From Achromobacter anxifer (GTDB lineage Bacteria; Pseudomonadota; Gammaproteobacteria; Burkholderiales; Burkholderiaceae_B): a DNA stretch of 64,000 nucleotides. Position numbers and translations under genes: made by a program. A model generated the notes under the pieces. The model was not told the origin of the DNA, made no database searches, and worked only from the letters and a program-made list of their open reading frames with translations. Below, in pieces: positions 1 to 8,511 of this stretch. The DNA lies in contig NZ_CAHLAR010000002.1 in assembly GCF_903652925.1 (NCBI RefSeq), positions 372,001 to 436,000 of the forward strand, read 5' to 3'. Numbering within the stretch: position 1 is the stretch's first letter; every line of letters begins with the position of its first letter.

Positions 1-34
1 GGTCGTGCAGGACGCCGGCATTCCCAAGCAGTAA
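1..34 (+). CDS. C-terminal end of a Bug-type solute-binding receptor (partial)
   Basis: Only the last ten codons are inside the window, reading VVQDAGIPKQ and ending at the TAA at 32-34. This tail resembles the C-termini of tripartite tricarboxylate (Bug) receptors, such as the complete ones elsewhere in this window that end in K-x-A-x-I-K-L-x. It lies 36 bases before an RraA-family gene on the same strand and may be the first visible member of that operon. The assignment rests on ten residues and is tentative. Confidence 0.45.
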   Translation, partial: VVQDAGIPKQ

Positions 35-70
35 TGGCAAAACATCGCAATTTTTCCGACAGGAGCAAAG

Positions 71-748
71 ATGATCGGTTTTGAGATCCACGCCCGCAAG
101 CGTGCGGTGAGCAAGCAAACCGTGGACAAGTTCAAGGGCGTGCCGGTGGCCAACATCAGCGACTGCATGTCGCGGATGACGGCGGGCGGCGCGAGCTTGC
201 TGCCCATGCACGACGGCAGCCCGCTGGCCGGTCCGGCCCTGACCGTGCGCACCCGTCCTGGCGACAATCTGCTGGTGCACAAGGCGCTGGATCTGGCGCA
301 GCCCGGCGATGTGATCGTGGTGGACGCGGGCGGCGACCTGACCAACGCCATCATCGGCGAAATCATGACCAGCTATGCGCAGACGCGCGGCATCGCAGGC
401 ATCGTGATCCATGGCGCGATCCGCGATAGCGGCGCGATCCGTCGCGGCTCGTTTCCGGTCTATGCGGCCGGCGTGACCCACCGCGGACCCTACAAGGATG
501 GGCCTGGCGAGATCAACTGCGTCATCGCCTTGAATGGCATGACGATTGCCCCGGGCGACCTGATCCTGGGCGACGAGGACGGCCTGCTGTCGATTCCGTT
601 CGAGCAGACGGAGGCGCTGTACCAGGCCGCCGCGTCCAAGCACGAACTGGAAACGAAGATGCTGGCCGATATCGCGGCGGGAACGCTGGATACGTCCTGG
701 GTCGATGCCCGGCTCAAGCAGCTGGGCTGCACGGAGGCGCAGTCGTGA
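71..748 (+). CDS. RraA-family protein (4-hydroxy-4-methyl-2-oxoglutarate aldolase / oxaloacetate decarboxylase type)
   Basis: A 225-residue cytoplasmic protein of the RraA / HMG aldolase fold. The family signature is clear: G-E-I-M near residues 96-99, the G-A-I-R-D-S-G segment at about 115-121 with R118 and D119, the usual substrate and metal-site residues of this family, and G-D-E-D-G at 167-171. Members cleave 4-hydroxy-4-methyl-2-oxoglutarate or decarboxylate oxaloacetate; some instead bind RNase E. The catabolic neighbours (Bug receptor tail before, 2-hydroxyacid dehydrogenase and GntR after) favour the aldolase/decarboxylase role. AGGAG precedes the ATG by six bases. Its TGA overlaps the GTG start of the next gene, so the two are probably translationally coupled. 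Exact substrate unknown. Confidence 0.85.
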   Translation: MIGFEIHARKRAVSKQTVDKFKGVPVANISDCMSRMTAGGASLLPMHDGSPLAGPALTVRTRPGDNLLVHKALDLAQPGDVIVVDAGGDLTNAIIGEIMTSYAQTRGIAGIVIHGAIRDSGAIRRGSFPVYAAGVTHRGPYKDGPGEINCVIALNGMTIAPGDLILGDEDGLLSIPFEQTEALYQAAASKHELETKMLADIAAGTLDTSWVDARLKQLGCTEAQS

Positions 749-1791
749 ATTCGGCGGCGCGGCAGCCGGACGGCATGCGCGTCGTCCGGCTGGACCTCTG
801 GATCGATCCCGCGTTCGACGCGAGCTTCGAGCGCGAGCCGGGCCTGAGCGTCGACGTGCTGCCTGCGCGCGGCGAGGCGATCACGGCGGCGGGGCTGGCC
901 GGTGCGCATGCCTACCATGTCAGCGCGGCGAAGGACGAGGTCCCCGCGCGCTGGCAGGTCACGGACAGCCTGCTGGCGCAGTGCCCGTCGCTGCTTTGCG
1001 TGTCCTCGGGCGGCGCGGGTTACGACACCGTGGACGTTACGGCCTGCACGCGGGCCGGGGTGGCCGTGGTGAACCAGGCGGGCGCCAATGCCGCGTCGGT
1101 GGCGGAGATGACGTTCGCCTTGCTGCTGTCGCTGGTCAAGCGCCTGCGCGAATCCCAGGCCGCGCTGCTGGCGGGAACCGCTGCTTCACGCGAGGCCCTG
1201 ATGGGTCGCGAGATCGATGGACGCACGCTGGGCATCGTGGGCATCGGCGAAATCGGCCGCAGGGTGGCGCGCGTTGCCGCAGGCTTCGGCATGCGGGTGC
1301 TGGCCTGCGATCCGCTGCTGCCGCCCGAGGAAATCCGGGCGCGCGGCGCCGAGCCCATAAGCCTGCCGCAACTGCTGGAACAGGCCGACGTGGTGAGCCT
1401 GCACTGTCCGCTGAATGATGAGACCCGCGGCATGATCGGGGCCGAGGCGTACGCCATGATGCGCCCCGGCGCGTTGTTCATTTCGACCGCACGCGGCGGC
1501 ATCCATGATGAGCTGGCCTTGCTTGCCGCCTTGCAGGACGGGCGGCTGGCGGGAGCGGGCCTGGATGTCTGGAGCCAGGAGCCGCCACCGCCCGGACATG
1601 GCCTGTTGTTGCGCGCCGACGTCGTGGCGACCTACCACACCGGAGGCGTCACGCACGAAGGCCGGCGCAAGGTCGCGCAAGGGTCTGCCAGCCAGATCAT
1701 GGATATGTTGGCCGGACGCCGTCCCGCCCGGCTGCTGAACCCGGAGGTCTGGCCCAGGTTCCTGGAGCGGCTGGCGCAACGCCAGCGTTGA
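745..1791 (+). CDS. D-isomer-specific 2-hydroxyacid dehydrogenase
   Basis: A 348-residue NAD(P)-dependent dehydrogenase. The Rossmann dinucleotide motif G-I-V-G-I-G-E-I-G-R lies at about 163-172. The catalytic arginine (S-T-A-R-G-G), glutamate (W-S-Q-E-P) and histidine (T-Y-H-T-G-G-V-T-H) segments follow in family order. The GTG start overlaps the stop of the RraA-like gene as GTGA, and GGAGG lies nine bases upstream; an ATG at 775 is a possible later start. It presumably interconverts a 2-oxoacid and 2-hydroxyacid linked to the aldolase reaction of its partner. The substrate cannot be read from sequence. Confidence 0.85.
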   Translation: MNSAARQPDGMRVVRLDLWIDPAFDASFEREPGLSVDVLPARGEAITAAGLAGAHAYHVSAAKDEVPARWQVTDSLLAQCPSLLCVSSGGAGYDTVDVTACTRAGVAVVNQAGANAASVAEMTFALLLSLVKRLRESQAALLAGTAASREALMGREIDGRTLGIVGIGEIGRRVARVAAGFGMRVLACDPLLPPEEIRARGAEPISLPQLLEQADVVSLHCPLNDETRGMIGAEAYAMMRPGALFISTARGGIHDELALLAALQDGRLAGAGLDVWSQEPPPPGHGLLLRADVVATYHTGGVTHEGRRKVAQGSASQIMDMLAGRRPARLLNPEVWPRFLERLAQRQR

Positions 1792-1854
1792 CGCGGCCAT
1801 GCGCGATTGCCGGAAGAGGCTTCCGGTATAGTTCGAGAACCCGGATCTGGAGTC

Positions 1855-2514
1855 ATGCGCCTCATGTCGAGCGCCCGCGATTACGTTTATGCAGAGTTGC
1901 GCCGCCGCCTGATGGCAGGCTCCTTCATGCCCGGCGAACGGCTGCGCGAAGAGCACATCGCGTCCGAGCTATCCGTCAGCCGTACGCCCGTGCGCAGCGC
2001 GATCGAACGCCTGGTGACGGACGGCCTGGTCAAGCACGAAGGCCGGCGCGGTGCCGTGGTGCTGGGCTGGCAGGACCGGGATATCGACGAAGCGTTCGAG
2101 CTGCGCATGCTGCTCGAACCGTATTCCGCCAAGGCGGCAGCGGAACGGGCCACTCCGGAGCAGATAGCCGAACTGGATCGCATCAATCAGAGCATGCTCG
2201 ATGCGATCAACGCCGATGCGCCCGACAGCGTCGCGCAGGTGCAGCACTTCAACAACCAGTTCCACCACGCGCTGCTCGAAGCGGCGCAATCCGCGCGGGT
2301 GCGGTCCATGGTTGAAAACCTGCTGGACATGCCCATCATCATCGGCTCGTTCTATTTCTACACCAAGGACGACATGCTGCGCAGCGTGGAGCATCACCGC
2401 CAGATCATCGCGGCGCTGCGCGCGCGCGATGCGGAATGCGCCGAGATCGCGGTGCGCTTCCATCTTGCCGCCACGCATTTGCTTTTCCGCAGCCACCGCA
2501 AGTCGGGCCAGTAA
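1855..2514 (+). CDS. GntR-family transcriptional regulator (FadR/FCD subgroup)
   Basis: A 219-residue regulator. The N-terminal winged helix-turn-helix covers about residues 5-70 (Y-A-E-L-R-R-R-L, then L-S-V-S-R-T-P-V-R-S-A-I-E-R-L). The rest is an all-helical FCD ligand-binding domain with the metal/ligand histidines typical of the subgroup (H-F-N-N-Q-F-H-H and R-F-H-L-A). The start is uncertain: ATG 1855 is only two bases from a GGAG, ATG 1864 is better spaced, and a TTG at 1807 also opens the frame. It lies 63 bases after the 2-hydroxyacid dehydrogenase on the same strand and probably senses that module's substrate. Confidence 0.82.
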   Translation: MRLMSSARDYVYAELRRRLMAGSFMPGERLREEHIASELSVSRTPVRSAIERLVTDGLVKHEGRRGAVVLGWQDRDIDEAFELRMLLEPYSAKAAAERATPEQIAELDRINQSMLDAINADAPDSVAQVQHFNNQFHHALLEAAQSARVRSMVENLLDMPIIIGSFYFYTKDDMLRSVEHHRQIIAALRARDAECAEIAVRFHLAATHLLFRSHRKSGQ

Positions 2515-2523
2515 GCGGCGCGG

Positions 2524-3276
2524 CTACTTCCGGGCGCGTTTTTCGGGCGGCTTCTTTCCGGAGCCGGCTTCGGCCAGCGCCTGCGCGATGATGGCGCGGG
2601 CGGTCCAGCGGGCCACATCGGTGAGTTCCGGCAGTTCCAGTTTCCAGATGTCCTTCAGCACCAGGAATACCTCGGTGCCGTAGACCAGCGACAGGGCCTG
2701 CGCCACGCGGTCCAGCTGGGCCGGCGTCAGTTCGGCGGCCAGCGGCGCGATGGCGCGCTTGAGGATGTCCACACGGTGTCCGCGCACCAGCCGCGGTTCG
2801 GCGCCGGCGCGTCCCGCGCTGGCCTCGGCGTGCTGCTGCAGCGACACCATGATGGCCGCGCGCAGCGGCGCCTCGTGCGATTCCAGGCGGGGATAGGCGA
2901 AGCGCAGCAGTTCGTCGACGCGGTCGGCGGCGTCTGGCGCGGCCGAATCCCAGGCCAGGATGGGCCCCAGGCTTTCGTCCACCACGGCGGCGATCAGCGC
3001 GCTCTGGCTCGGAAAATAGCGGTAGGCGGTGGCGCGCGACACCTGCGCATGCTCGGCCAGTTCGGCGACCGAGGGCGTGATTCCCTGGGCCATCAGGCGC
3101 TGCGCCGCATCCAGCAGGGTCTTGCGCATGCGCGCGCGGGGACCGTGCGGCGGTTCGCCGCTGGCGGCGGCCTGCGCACTGGCGGGCGCGATCAGCCGCG
3201 CCGCGCTCGCGGCGGCAGGGGCAGGGGTTTGACGTGAGATAGGTGTCTCAGTATGATTCTTTCGTCTCATTTCCAT
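2524..3276 (-). CDS. TetR-family transcriptional regulator
   Basis: Up to 250 residues. A TetR helix-turn-helix is clear around residues 50-100: T-L-L-D-A-A-Q-R-L, then [14 protein letters not shown] and Y-R-Y-F. A ligand-binding helical domain follows, and the C-terminus is lysine/arginine-rich. About 50 residues of low-complexity Ala/Pro sequence precede the DNA-binding domain, which is long for the family; an ATG at 3129 begins directly at the domain. A 16-base inverted repeat at 3235-3250 falls inside this leader, so the annotated start may be too early. Divergent from the Tm-1-like operon, which it probably represses. Confidence 0.82.
   Translation of the reverse strand: MEMRRKNHTETPISRQTPAPAAASAARLIAPASAQAAASGEPPHGPRARMRKTLLDAAQRLMAQGITPSVAELAEHAQVSRATAYRYFPSQSALIAAVVDESLGPILAWDSAAPDAADRVDELLRFAYPRLESHEAPLRAAIMVSLQQHAEASAGRAGAEPRLVRGHRVDILKRAIAPLAAELTPAQLDRVAQALSLVYGTEVFLVLKDIWKLELPELTDVARWTARAIIAQALAEAGSGKKPPEKRARK
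3235..3250. promoter_or_regulatory. Inverted repeat, candidate operator for the TetR regulator
   Basis: TGAGA at 3235-3239 and TCTCA at 3246-3250 form perfect five-base arms around a six-base spacer. A further TCTCAT occurs at 3265-3270. The site sits between the Tm-1-like gene (ATG 3343) and the TetR helix-turn-helix, a usual position for an autoregulatory TetR operator. That TetR binds here is inference. Confidence 0.5.
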
Positions 3277-3342
3277 ATTCTACAGGCCTTGCGGCCCCAA
3301 ACATCGAGGCGCGCGCCGAGTGTAGCCGCCCGCGGAGGAGTC

Positions 3343-4554
3343 ATGACGCATTCGAACCGGCGGGTCTACGTGGCCGCCACCTATGACACCAAGGGCCATG
3401 AGGCCGAGTACGTGATGGACCTGCTGCGGCGGGACGGGCTGGATCCGGTGTCGGTGGACGTGTCCACCTCGGGCGCCGCCAGCGCGGCCCAGGTGCAGGC
3501 GCGCGAGGTGGCCGCCAGCCATCCCGAGGGCGCCGCTGCGGTCTTCACCGGCGACCGCGGCACGGCCATTGCAGCGATGGCGCTGGCCTTTGAACGCTAC
3601 GCGGCCAGCAACGCCGATATCGGCGCGCTGCTGGGCCTGGGCGGCTCGGGCGGCACCGCCCTGATCACGCCCGCCATGCGCGCGCTGCCCATCGGCACGC
3701 CCAAGCTGATGGTGTCGACCATGGCCTCGGGCAACGTCGCGCCCTATGTCGGGCCGTCGGACATTGCCATGATGTACTCCGTCACGGACGTGGCGGGCCT
3801 TAACCGCATCTCGCGCCGGGTGCTGGCCAATGCCGCCGGCGCGATCGGCGGCGCCTTCAGGCAGGCTGCCAGCGCGGTCGCCGATGACGGCCGGCCCGCC
3901 GTGGGCATCACCATGTTCGGCGTCACCACCGCCTGCGTGCAGCAGGTGACGCCGCTGCTGGAATCGCGCTACGACTGCCTGGTATTCCACGCCACGGGCA
4001 CGGGCGGGCAGTCGATGGAAAAGCTGCTGGACAGCCGCCTCTTGGGCGGCGTGCTGGACCTGACCACGACTGAAGTCTGCGACTTCCTGTTCGGCGGCGT
4101 GCTGGCCTGCACCGAAGACCGCTTCGGTGCCGTGGCCCGCAGCGGCCTGCCTTACGTGGGCTCCTGCGGCGCGCTGGACATGGTCAATTTCGGCGCCATG
4201 GATACCGTTCCCGAACGCTATCGCGGCCGCAAGTTCTATCCCCACAATCCGCAGGTGACGCTGATGCGCACCACCGTGGAAGAAAACACCCGCCAGGGCG
4301 AGTGGATCGCCGCCAAGCTGAACCAATGCCATGGGCCGGTGCGCTTCCTGATCCCTGAAGGCGGCGTCTCCGCCCTGGACGCGCCGGGGCAGGCGTTCTG
4401 GGATCCGGAGGCCGACGCCGCGCTGTTCGCGGCGCTGGAGGCCAATCTGGTGCAGACGGCCGAGCGCCGCCTGGTGCGCGTGCCTTGCCATATCAACGAC
4501 CCGCTGTTCGCCCAGACCGCGGTCGACCATTTTCTTGAAATCGCCACACACTGA
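3343..4554 (+). CDS. Tm-1-like ATP-binding domain protein (UPF0261)
   Basis: 403 residues, cytoplasmic. Typical UPF0261/Tm-1 sequence: an opening [11 protein letters not shown] strand-loop, a G-L-G-G-S-G-G-T loop near 100, the [10 protein letters not shown] segment and a C-terminal nucleotide-binding half. The tomato Tm-1 homologue blocks a viral replicase; the bacterial role is not established. ATG 3343 is chosen because GGAGGAG ends two bases before it; the open frame continues upstream to 3253 with no better start. Only 11 bases separate it from the PEP hydrolase-like gene. In eukaryotic relatives these two domains are one polypeptide, so the pair probably acts together. Confidence 0.88.
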   Translation: MTHSNRRVYVAATYDTKGHEAEYVMDLLRRDGLDPVSVDVSTSGAASAAQVQAREVAASHPEGAAAVFTGDRGTAIAAMALAFERYAASNADIGALLGLGGSGGTALITPAMRALPIGTPKLMVSTMASGNVAPYVGPSDIAMMYSVTDVAGLNRISRRVLANAAGAIGGAFRQAASAVADDGRPAVGITMFGVTTACVQQVTPLLESRYDCLVFHATGTGGQSMEKLLDSRLLGGVLDLTTTEVCDFLFGGVLACTEDRFGAVARSGLPYVGSCGALDMVNFGAMDTVPERYRGRKFYPHNPQVTLMRTTVEENTRQGEWIAAKLNQCHGPVRFLIPEGGVSALDAPGQAFWDPEADAALFAALEANLVQTAERRLVRVPCHINDPLFAQTAVDHFLEIATH

Positions 4555-4565
4555 GGACCGCCGCC

Positions 4566-5396
4566 ATGCCGCGCTTTGACCGCAACCAGCTCCTGGACAA
4601 GTTTCGCGCCATGGTGCGCGCCCGCACGCCCATCGTGGGCGGCGGAGCGGGCACCGGCCTGTCGGCCAAGTGCGAGGAAGCGGGCGGCATAGACCTGATC
4701 GTGATCTACAACTCGGGCCGCTACCGCATGGCGGGGCGCGGCTCGCTGGCCGGCCTGCTGGCCTATGGCAACGCCAACGAGATCGTGGTGGACATGGGAC
4801 GCGAGGTGCTGCCGGTGGTGAAGAAGACCCCGGTGCTGGCCGGCGTCAACGGTACTGACCCGTTCTGCGATTTCGACGTGTTTCTCGACGACCTCAAGCG
4901 CCAGGGCTTTGCCGGCGTGCAGAACTTCCCCACGGTGGGCCTGATCGACGGCACCTTCCGCGCCAACCTGGAAGAGACCGGCATGGGCTACGCGCTGGAA
5001 GTGGACATGATCCGTTTGGCGCACGAGAAGGGCATGCTGACCACGCCCTATGTGTTCAACGAGGACGATGCCGTGGCCATGACCCGGGCCGGCGCCGACA
5101 TCATCGTGGCCCACATGGGCCTGACCACCGGCGGTTCCATCGGCGCCGAGACCGCGCTGACACTGGACGATTGCGTGGCCACGATCGACCGCATCGCCGC
5201 GGCTGCGCTGGCCGTGCGTCCCGACGTCATCGTGCTGTGCCACGGCGGCCCCATCGCCACGCCCGAGGACGCGGCCCACGTGCTGCGCGCGTGCAAGCAT
5301 TGTCATGGCTTCTATGGCGCAAGCTCGATGGAGCGGCTGCCCACCGAACAGGCGCTGACCGCGGCGACCCGCGAATTCAAGAGCCTGACCTTCTGA
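4566..5396 (+). CDS. Phosphoenolpyruvate hydrolase-like TIM-barrel protein
   Basis: 276 residues of the TIM-barrel family annotated as phosphoenolpyruvate hydrolase-like or TIM-barrel signal transduction protein. Visible family blocks are [26 protein letters not shown] near residues 45-60, and [10 protein letters not shown] with an acidic cluster after it. It follows the Tm-1-like gene by 11 bases with a GAGGACCGCC spacing, so co-translation is likely. The reaction in bacteria is not well defined; related catabolic operons often pair this gene with UPF0261. No membrane segment or signal peptide is seen. Confidence 0.82.
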   Translation: MPRFDRNQLLDKFRAMVRARTPIVGGGAGTGLSAKCEEAGGIDLIVIYNSGRYRMAGRGSLAGLLAYGNANEIVVDMGREVLPVVKKTPVLAGVNGTDPFCDFDVFLDDLKRQGFAGVQNFPTVGLIDGTFRANLEETGMGYALEVDMIRLAHEKGMLTTPYVFNEDDAVAMTRAGADIIVAHMGLTTGGSIGAETALTLDDCVATIDRIAAAALAVRPDVIVLCHGGPIATPEDAAHVLRACKHCHGFYGASSMERLPTEQALTAATREFKSLTF

Positions 5397-5449
5397 ACCG
5401 GTTTTCCGCAGTTTCCTCTATCCAGGGCCGCGCGCCCGCAGGAGTCCGT

Positions 5450-5893
5450 ATGCCGCACACCGTCAACGTCAGCGCGATCATCCACGCGCCGCTGCAGAAA
5501 GTCTGGGCCAGCTTCCGCGATTTCAACGGGCTGTCCGCCTGGCATCCCGGCATTGCCGAAAGCCGCCTGGAAGAGGGCGGCCGCCACGATGCCGTGGGCA
5601 CCGTGCGGTATCTGTCGCTCAAGCCATCCGGCTTCGTGCGCGAGCAATTGCTGATGCTGGACGATCCGAATACGGCGCTGCGCTATTCCATCATCGAGAC
5701 CGACCTGCCCATGCGCGACTACGTGGCCGGCGTGGTACTGACTCCCGTCACCGAAAGCGGCCATACCCTGGTGCAGTGGTGGGCGGACTTCCGCGTCGAG
5801 GGCGCGGAATTGAGCGACGTGGCGAACGCCGTGGGCCGCAACGTGTTTGCGGCGGGGCTGGCGGCGCTGGACGAGAAGCTGCGCGGCGCTTGA
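5450..5893 (+). CDS. SRPBCC-family protein (MxaD / polyketide cyclase-like)
   Basis: 147 residues forming a START/Bet v1-like small-molecule-binding fold. It opens with the usual strand and helix (V-S-A-I-I-H-A-P-L-Q-K-V-W-A-S-F-R-D-F) and ends with the long C-terminal helix. The ATG at 5450 has AGGAG at 5440-5444. It trails the Tm-1-like / PEP hydrolase-like pair by 53 bases and is probably the third gene of the operon. SRPBCC proteins bind hydrophobic ligands or catalyse cyclisations; nothing here tells which. Confidence 0.78.
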   Translation: MPHTVNVSAIIHAPLQKVWASFRDFNGLSAWHPGIAESRLEEGGRHDAVGTVRYLSLKPSGFVREQLLMLDDPNTALRYSIIETDLPMRDYVAGVVLTPVTESGHTLVQWWADFRVEGAELSDVANAVGRNVFAAGLAALDEKLRGA

Positions 5894-5926
5894 GGAAACG
5901 GCGGGTTGCGATGCTTCGCAATCCGT

Positions 5927-6892
5927 TCACGGTTTCTGGCGCTTGGGCGGGATGCGTTTGCAGCCCGCCGGCAATTCCGCCGTCCGCAGGTAGTCGTGGA
6001 TGGCGCGGATCAGGGCCTGCGCGGCCGGACTCAGGGGGTATTCCTTGTGGCGGATGATGCAGACCGTGCGTACCACCGTGGGCCGCGCCAGCAGCGCGTA
6101 GGCCAGGCCGGGCTCCATGACCCGCTGGGCGGCCAGCGCCGGCAATAGCGCCACGCCCAAACCGGCCTTGACCAGCGCCGCCTGCGAGGTGGTGCTGGAC
6201 GCTTCGTAGAACGGCGCGGCGGCCTCTATCGGCAGGTCGGCGCGGGCGCGCAAGAGCGCCATGATGCCGGTTTCGTCCACCACCCCCACCAGCTTGCGCC
6301 CGGCCAGTTCGGACCACCGCAGCGTGCCGTCGCGCGCGGGGCGCAGGCTGGCGTCGTCCTCCCGGTACAGCACGCCGAAGCGGTCTTCGAGCAGGGCGTC
6401 GAACTGCAGGCCCGGCGCATCCGCCCAGCGGCTGGTCAGGCCGAAGTCCACCTCGCGCGCGGCGACCTTGCGCTGGATGCGGCCGGAGTTGTCGTCGCTG
6501 AGATATAGGCGCACGCCGGGATAGCGCGCCGAGTAGCCGGCGGCAGCCGGCGCGATGATCTGCGTGATGGCCGACGGCGCCGCCGCCACGCCGACGCGGC
6601 CGCGCTCCAGCGCGCCGTAGCGCTGCACGTCGTCTATCACCCCATCGAAATCCGCCAGCAGCCGCATCACGCGCGGCAGGAATTCCTCGCCCGCGGCCGT
6701 GAGCAGCACGCGCCGGCTGGTGCGCGCAAAGAGTTGCGTGGCCAGCGCGTCCTCCAGCTGCCGCACCAGGCTGGTCACCGACGATTGGGTCTGGAACAGG
6801 CGCTTGGCCGCGTGCGTGAAGCTGGATTCCTGGGCCACCGCGACAAACGCGGTCAGGTGTTTCAGCGTGACGTGCTTGGGCAGACGATTCAT
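5927..6892 (-). CDS. LysR-family transcriptional regulator
   Basis: 321 residues. The N-terminal winged helix-turn-helix covers about 9-68 (L-T-A-F-V-A-V-A-Q-E-S-S-F-T-H-A-A, then S-V-T-S-L-V-R-Q-L-E). A periplasmic-binding-protein-like effector domain follows from about 95 to 300. Divergent from the N-acyl-D-amino-acid deacylase gene, with an inverted repeat between them, so it most likely controls the deacylase and Bug receptor pair. Confidence 0.87.
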   Translation of the reverse strand: MNRLPKHVTLKHLTAFVAVAQESSFTHAAKRLFQTQSSVTSLVRQLEDALATQLFARTSRRVLLTAAGEEFLPRVMRLLADFDGVIDDVQRYGALERGRVGVAAAPSAITQIIAPAAAGYSARYPGVRLYLSDDNSGRIQRKVAAREVDFGLTSRWADAPGLQFDALLEDRFGVLYREDDASLRPARDGTLRWSELAGRKLVGVVDETGIMALLRARADLPIEAAAPFYEASSTTSQAALVKAGLGVALLPALAAQRVMEPGLAYALLARPTVVRTVCIIRHKEYPLSPAAQALIRAIHDYLRTAELPAGCKRIPPKRQKP

Positions 6893-6910
6893 TTCAAATC
6901 ACGATAGATG

Positions 6911-6941
6911 GATCAATAAAAACAATTTTCCCAGATTGATC
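6911..6941. promoter_or_regulatory. Interrupted inverted repeat between divergent LysR and deacylase genes
   Basis: GATCAAT (6911-6917) is repeated in inverted orientation as ATTGATC (6935-6941) across a 17-base AT-rich spacer. The position in the 126-base divergent intergenic region suits a LysR recognition site overlapping both promoters. Binding is inferred. Confidence 0.45.
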
Positions 6942-7018
6942 GTGGCGACGATACTACGCCCTTTCGGCAAGCTCCGGCCCGACGGCGGCCTCGGAGCGAC
7001 CATCAAGGCGGGAACACC

Positions 7019-8479
7019 ATGCGGCAGGAACCTCTGGATCTGATCATTGAAGGCGGCTGGGTCATCGACGGCCTGGGCGGACCGCGGCGGCGCGCCGACG
7101 TGGGCGTGGCCGGCGAGCGCATCGCCGCCATCGGCGACCTGGCGGACGCGCCGGCCGCGCGCCGGGTGGACGCGCGCGGCAAGATCGTGGCGCCCGGCTT
7201 CATCGACGTGCACGGCCATGACGACCTGATGTTCGTGGAGCGGCCGGGCCTGGAGTGGAAGACCACCCAAGGCATCACGTCGGTGGTGGTGGGCAATTGC
7301 GGCGTCAGCGGCGCGCCCGCGCCCCTGCCTGGCAATACCGCCGCGGCGCTGGCCCTGCTGGGCGAGACGCCGCTGTTCACCGACATGCAGGCCTACTTTG
7401 GCGAGCTGCGCGCGCAGCAGCCCATGATCAACGTGGCGGCCCTGGTGGGGCACGCCAACCTGCGCCTGGCCGCCATGCGCGATCCGGCGGCTCAGCCGAC
7501 GCAGCAGGAGCAGGACGCGATGCAGCGCATGCTGGACGAGGCCCTGGCGGCGGGCGCGGTGGGTTTCAGCACGGGCCTGGCCTACCAGCCCGGCGGCGCC
7601 GCCCAGCCCGCCGAGCTGGAAGGCCTGGCGCGGGTGGCGGCTGCGCGCGGCGCGATGCACACCAGCCACATCCGAAACGAAGGCGACGAGGTCGAGGCCG
7701 CCGTCGACGAGGTGCTCTCGGTCGGGCGCAACACCGGCTGCGCCACCGTGCTGTCGCATCACAAATGCATGATGCCGCAGAACTGGGGCAAGAGCCGCGC
7801 CACGCTGGCGAACATCGACCGCGCGCGCGGGCAGGGCGTGGAGGTGGCGCTGGACATCTACCCGTATCCCGGCAGCTCCACCATCCTGATTCCCGAGCGC
7901 GCCGAAACCATCGACGACATCCGCATCACCTGGTCCACGCCGCATCCGGAATGCGGCGGCCAGTTCCTCAGCGACATCGCGGCGCGCTGGGGTTGCGACA
8001 AGACCACCGCGGCGCAACGCCTGTGTCCCGCGGGCGCGATCTACTTCGCCATGGACGAGGCCGAGGTCCAGCGCATTTTCCAGCATGAGTGCTGCATGGT
8101 CGGTTCCGACGGCTTGCCCAACGACGCGCATCCGCATCCCCGGCTGTGGGGCAGCTTCACGCGCGTGCTGGGCCGCTATGTGCGCGAGGCCGGGCTGATG
8201 TCGCTGGAGACCGCCGTCGCCAAGATGACGTCCTTGCCCGCCCGCGTGTTCGGCCTGGCCGGACGCGGCCAGCTGAGCGAGGGCGCCTGGGCCGACATCG
8301 TCGTGTTCGACGCCGACACGGTCGAGGACCGCGCCACCTGGGAAGCGCCGACCCTGGCGTCCGCGGGGGTGGAGCATGTGCTGGTCAATGGACAGCAGGT
8401 TTTCCCGGCCGCCGCAGGCATGGCCCGCCCTGGAAAGATCCTGCGCCGCGAGGCGATGGCGCAGGGCGCCGCCGCATAA
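7019..8479 (+). CDS. N-acyl-D-amino-acid deacylase / D-aminoacylase family amidohydrolase
   Basis: 486 residues, amidohydrolase superfamily. The metal-binding H-G-H-D is at about 63-66 after G-F-I-D-V. Then come G-N-C-G-V-S typical of D-aminoacylases, a T-S-H-I-R-N-E block with the second histidine, S-H-H-K-C, and a late G-S-D-G-L-P aspartate. The family hydrolyses N-acyl-D-amino acids, and sometimes dihydroorotase-like cyclic amides, in the cytoplasm. A Bug receptor follows 32 bases downstream, so an imported acylated or cyclic substrate is plausible. GGCGGGA precedes the ATG by six bases. Substrate specificity is not decidable. Confidence 0.85.
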   Translation: MRQEPLDLIIEGGWVIDGLGGPRRRADVGVAGERIAAIGDLADAPAARRVDARGKIVAPGFIDVHGHDDLMFVERPGLEWKTTQGITSVVVGNCGVSGAPAPLPGNTAAALALLGETPLFTDMQAYFGELRAQQPMINVAALVGHANLRLAAMRDPAAQPTQQEQDAMQRMLDEALAAGAVGFSTGLAYQPGGAAQPAELEGLARVAAARGAMHTSHIRNEGDEVEAAVDEVLSVGRNTGCATVLSHHKCMMPQNWGKSRATLANIDRARGQGVEVALDIYPYPGSSTILIPERAETIDDIRITWSTPHPECGGQFLSDIAARWGCDKTTAAQRLCPAGAIYFAMDEAEVQRIFQHECCMVGSDGLPNDAHPHPRLWGSFTRVLGRYVREAGLMSLETAVAKMTSLPARVFGLAGRGQLSEGAWADIVVFDADTVEDRATWEAPTLASAGVEHVLVNGQQVFPAAAGMARPGKILRREAMAQGAAA

Positions 8480-8511
8480 GAATTCCAACCATCCCTACAG
8501 GAGACATACTC

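Noticed and set aside
6899-8488. A 529-codon open frame antisense to the deacylase gene
   Set aside because: High GC content gives long antisense frames throughout. It has no family features and overlaps the clear amidohydrolase gene along its length.
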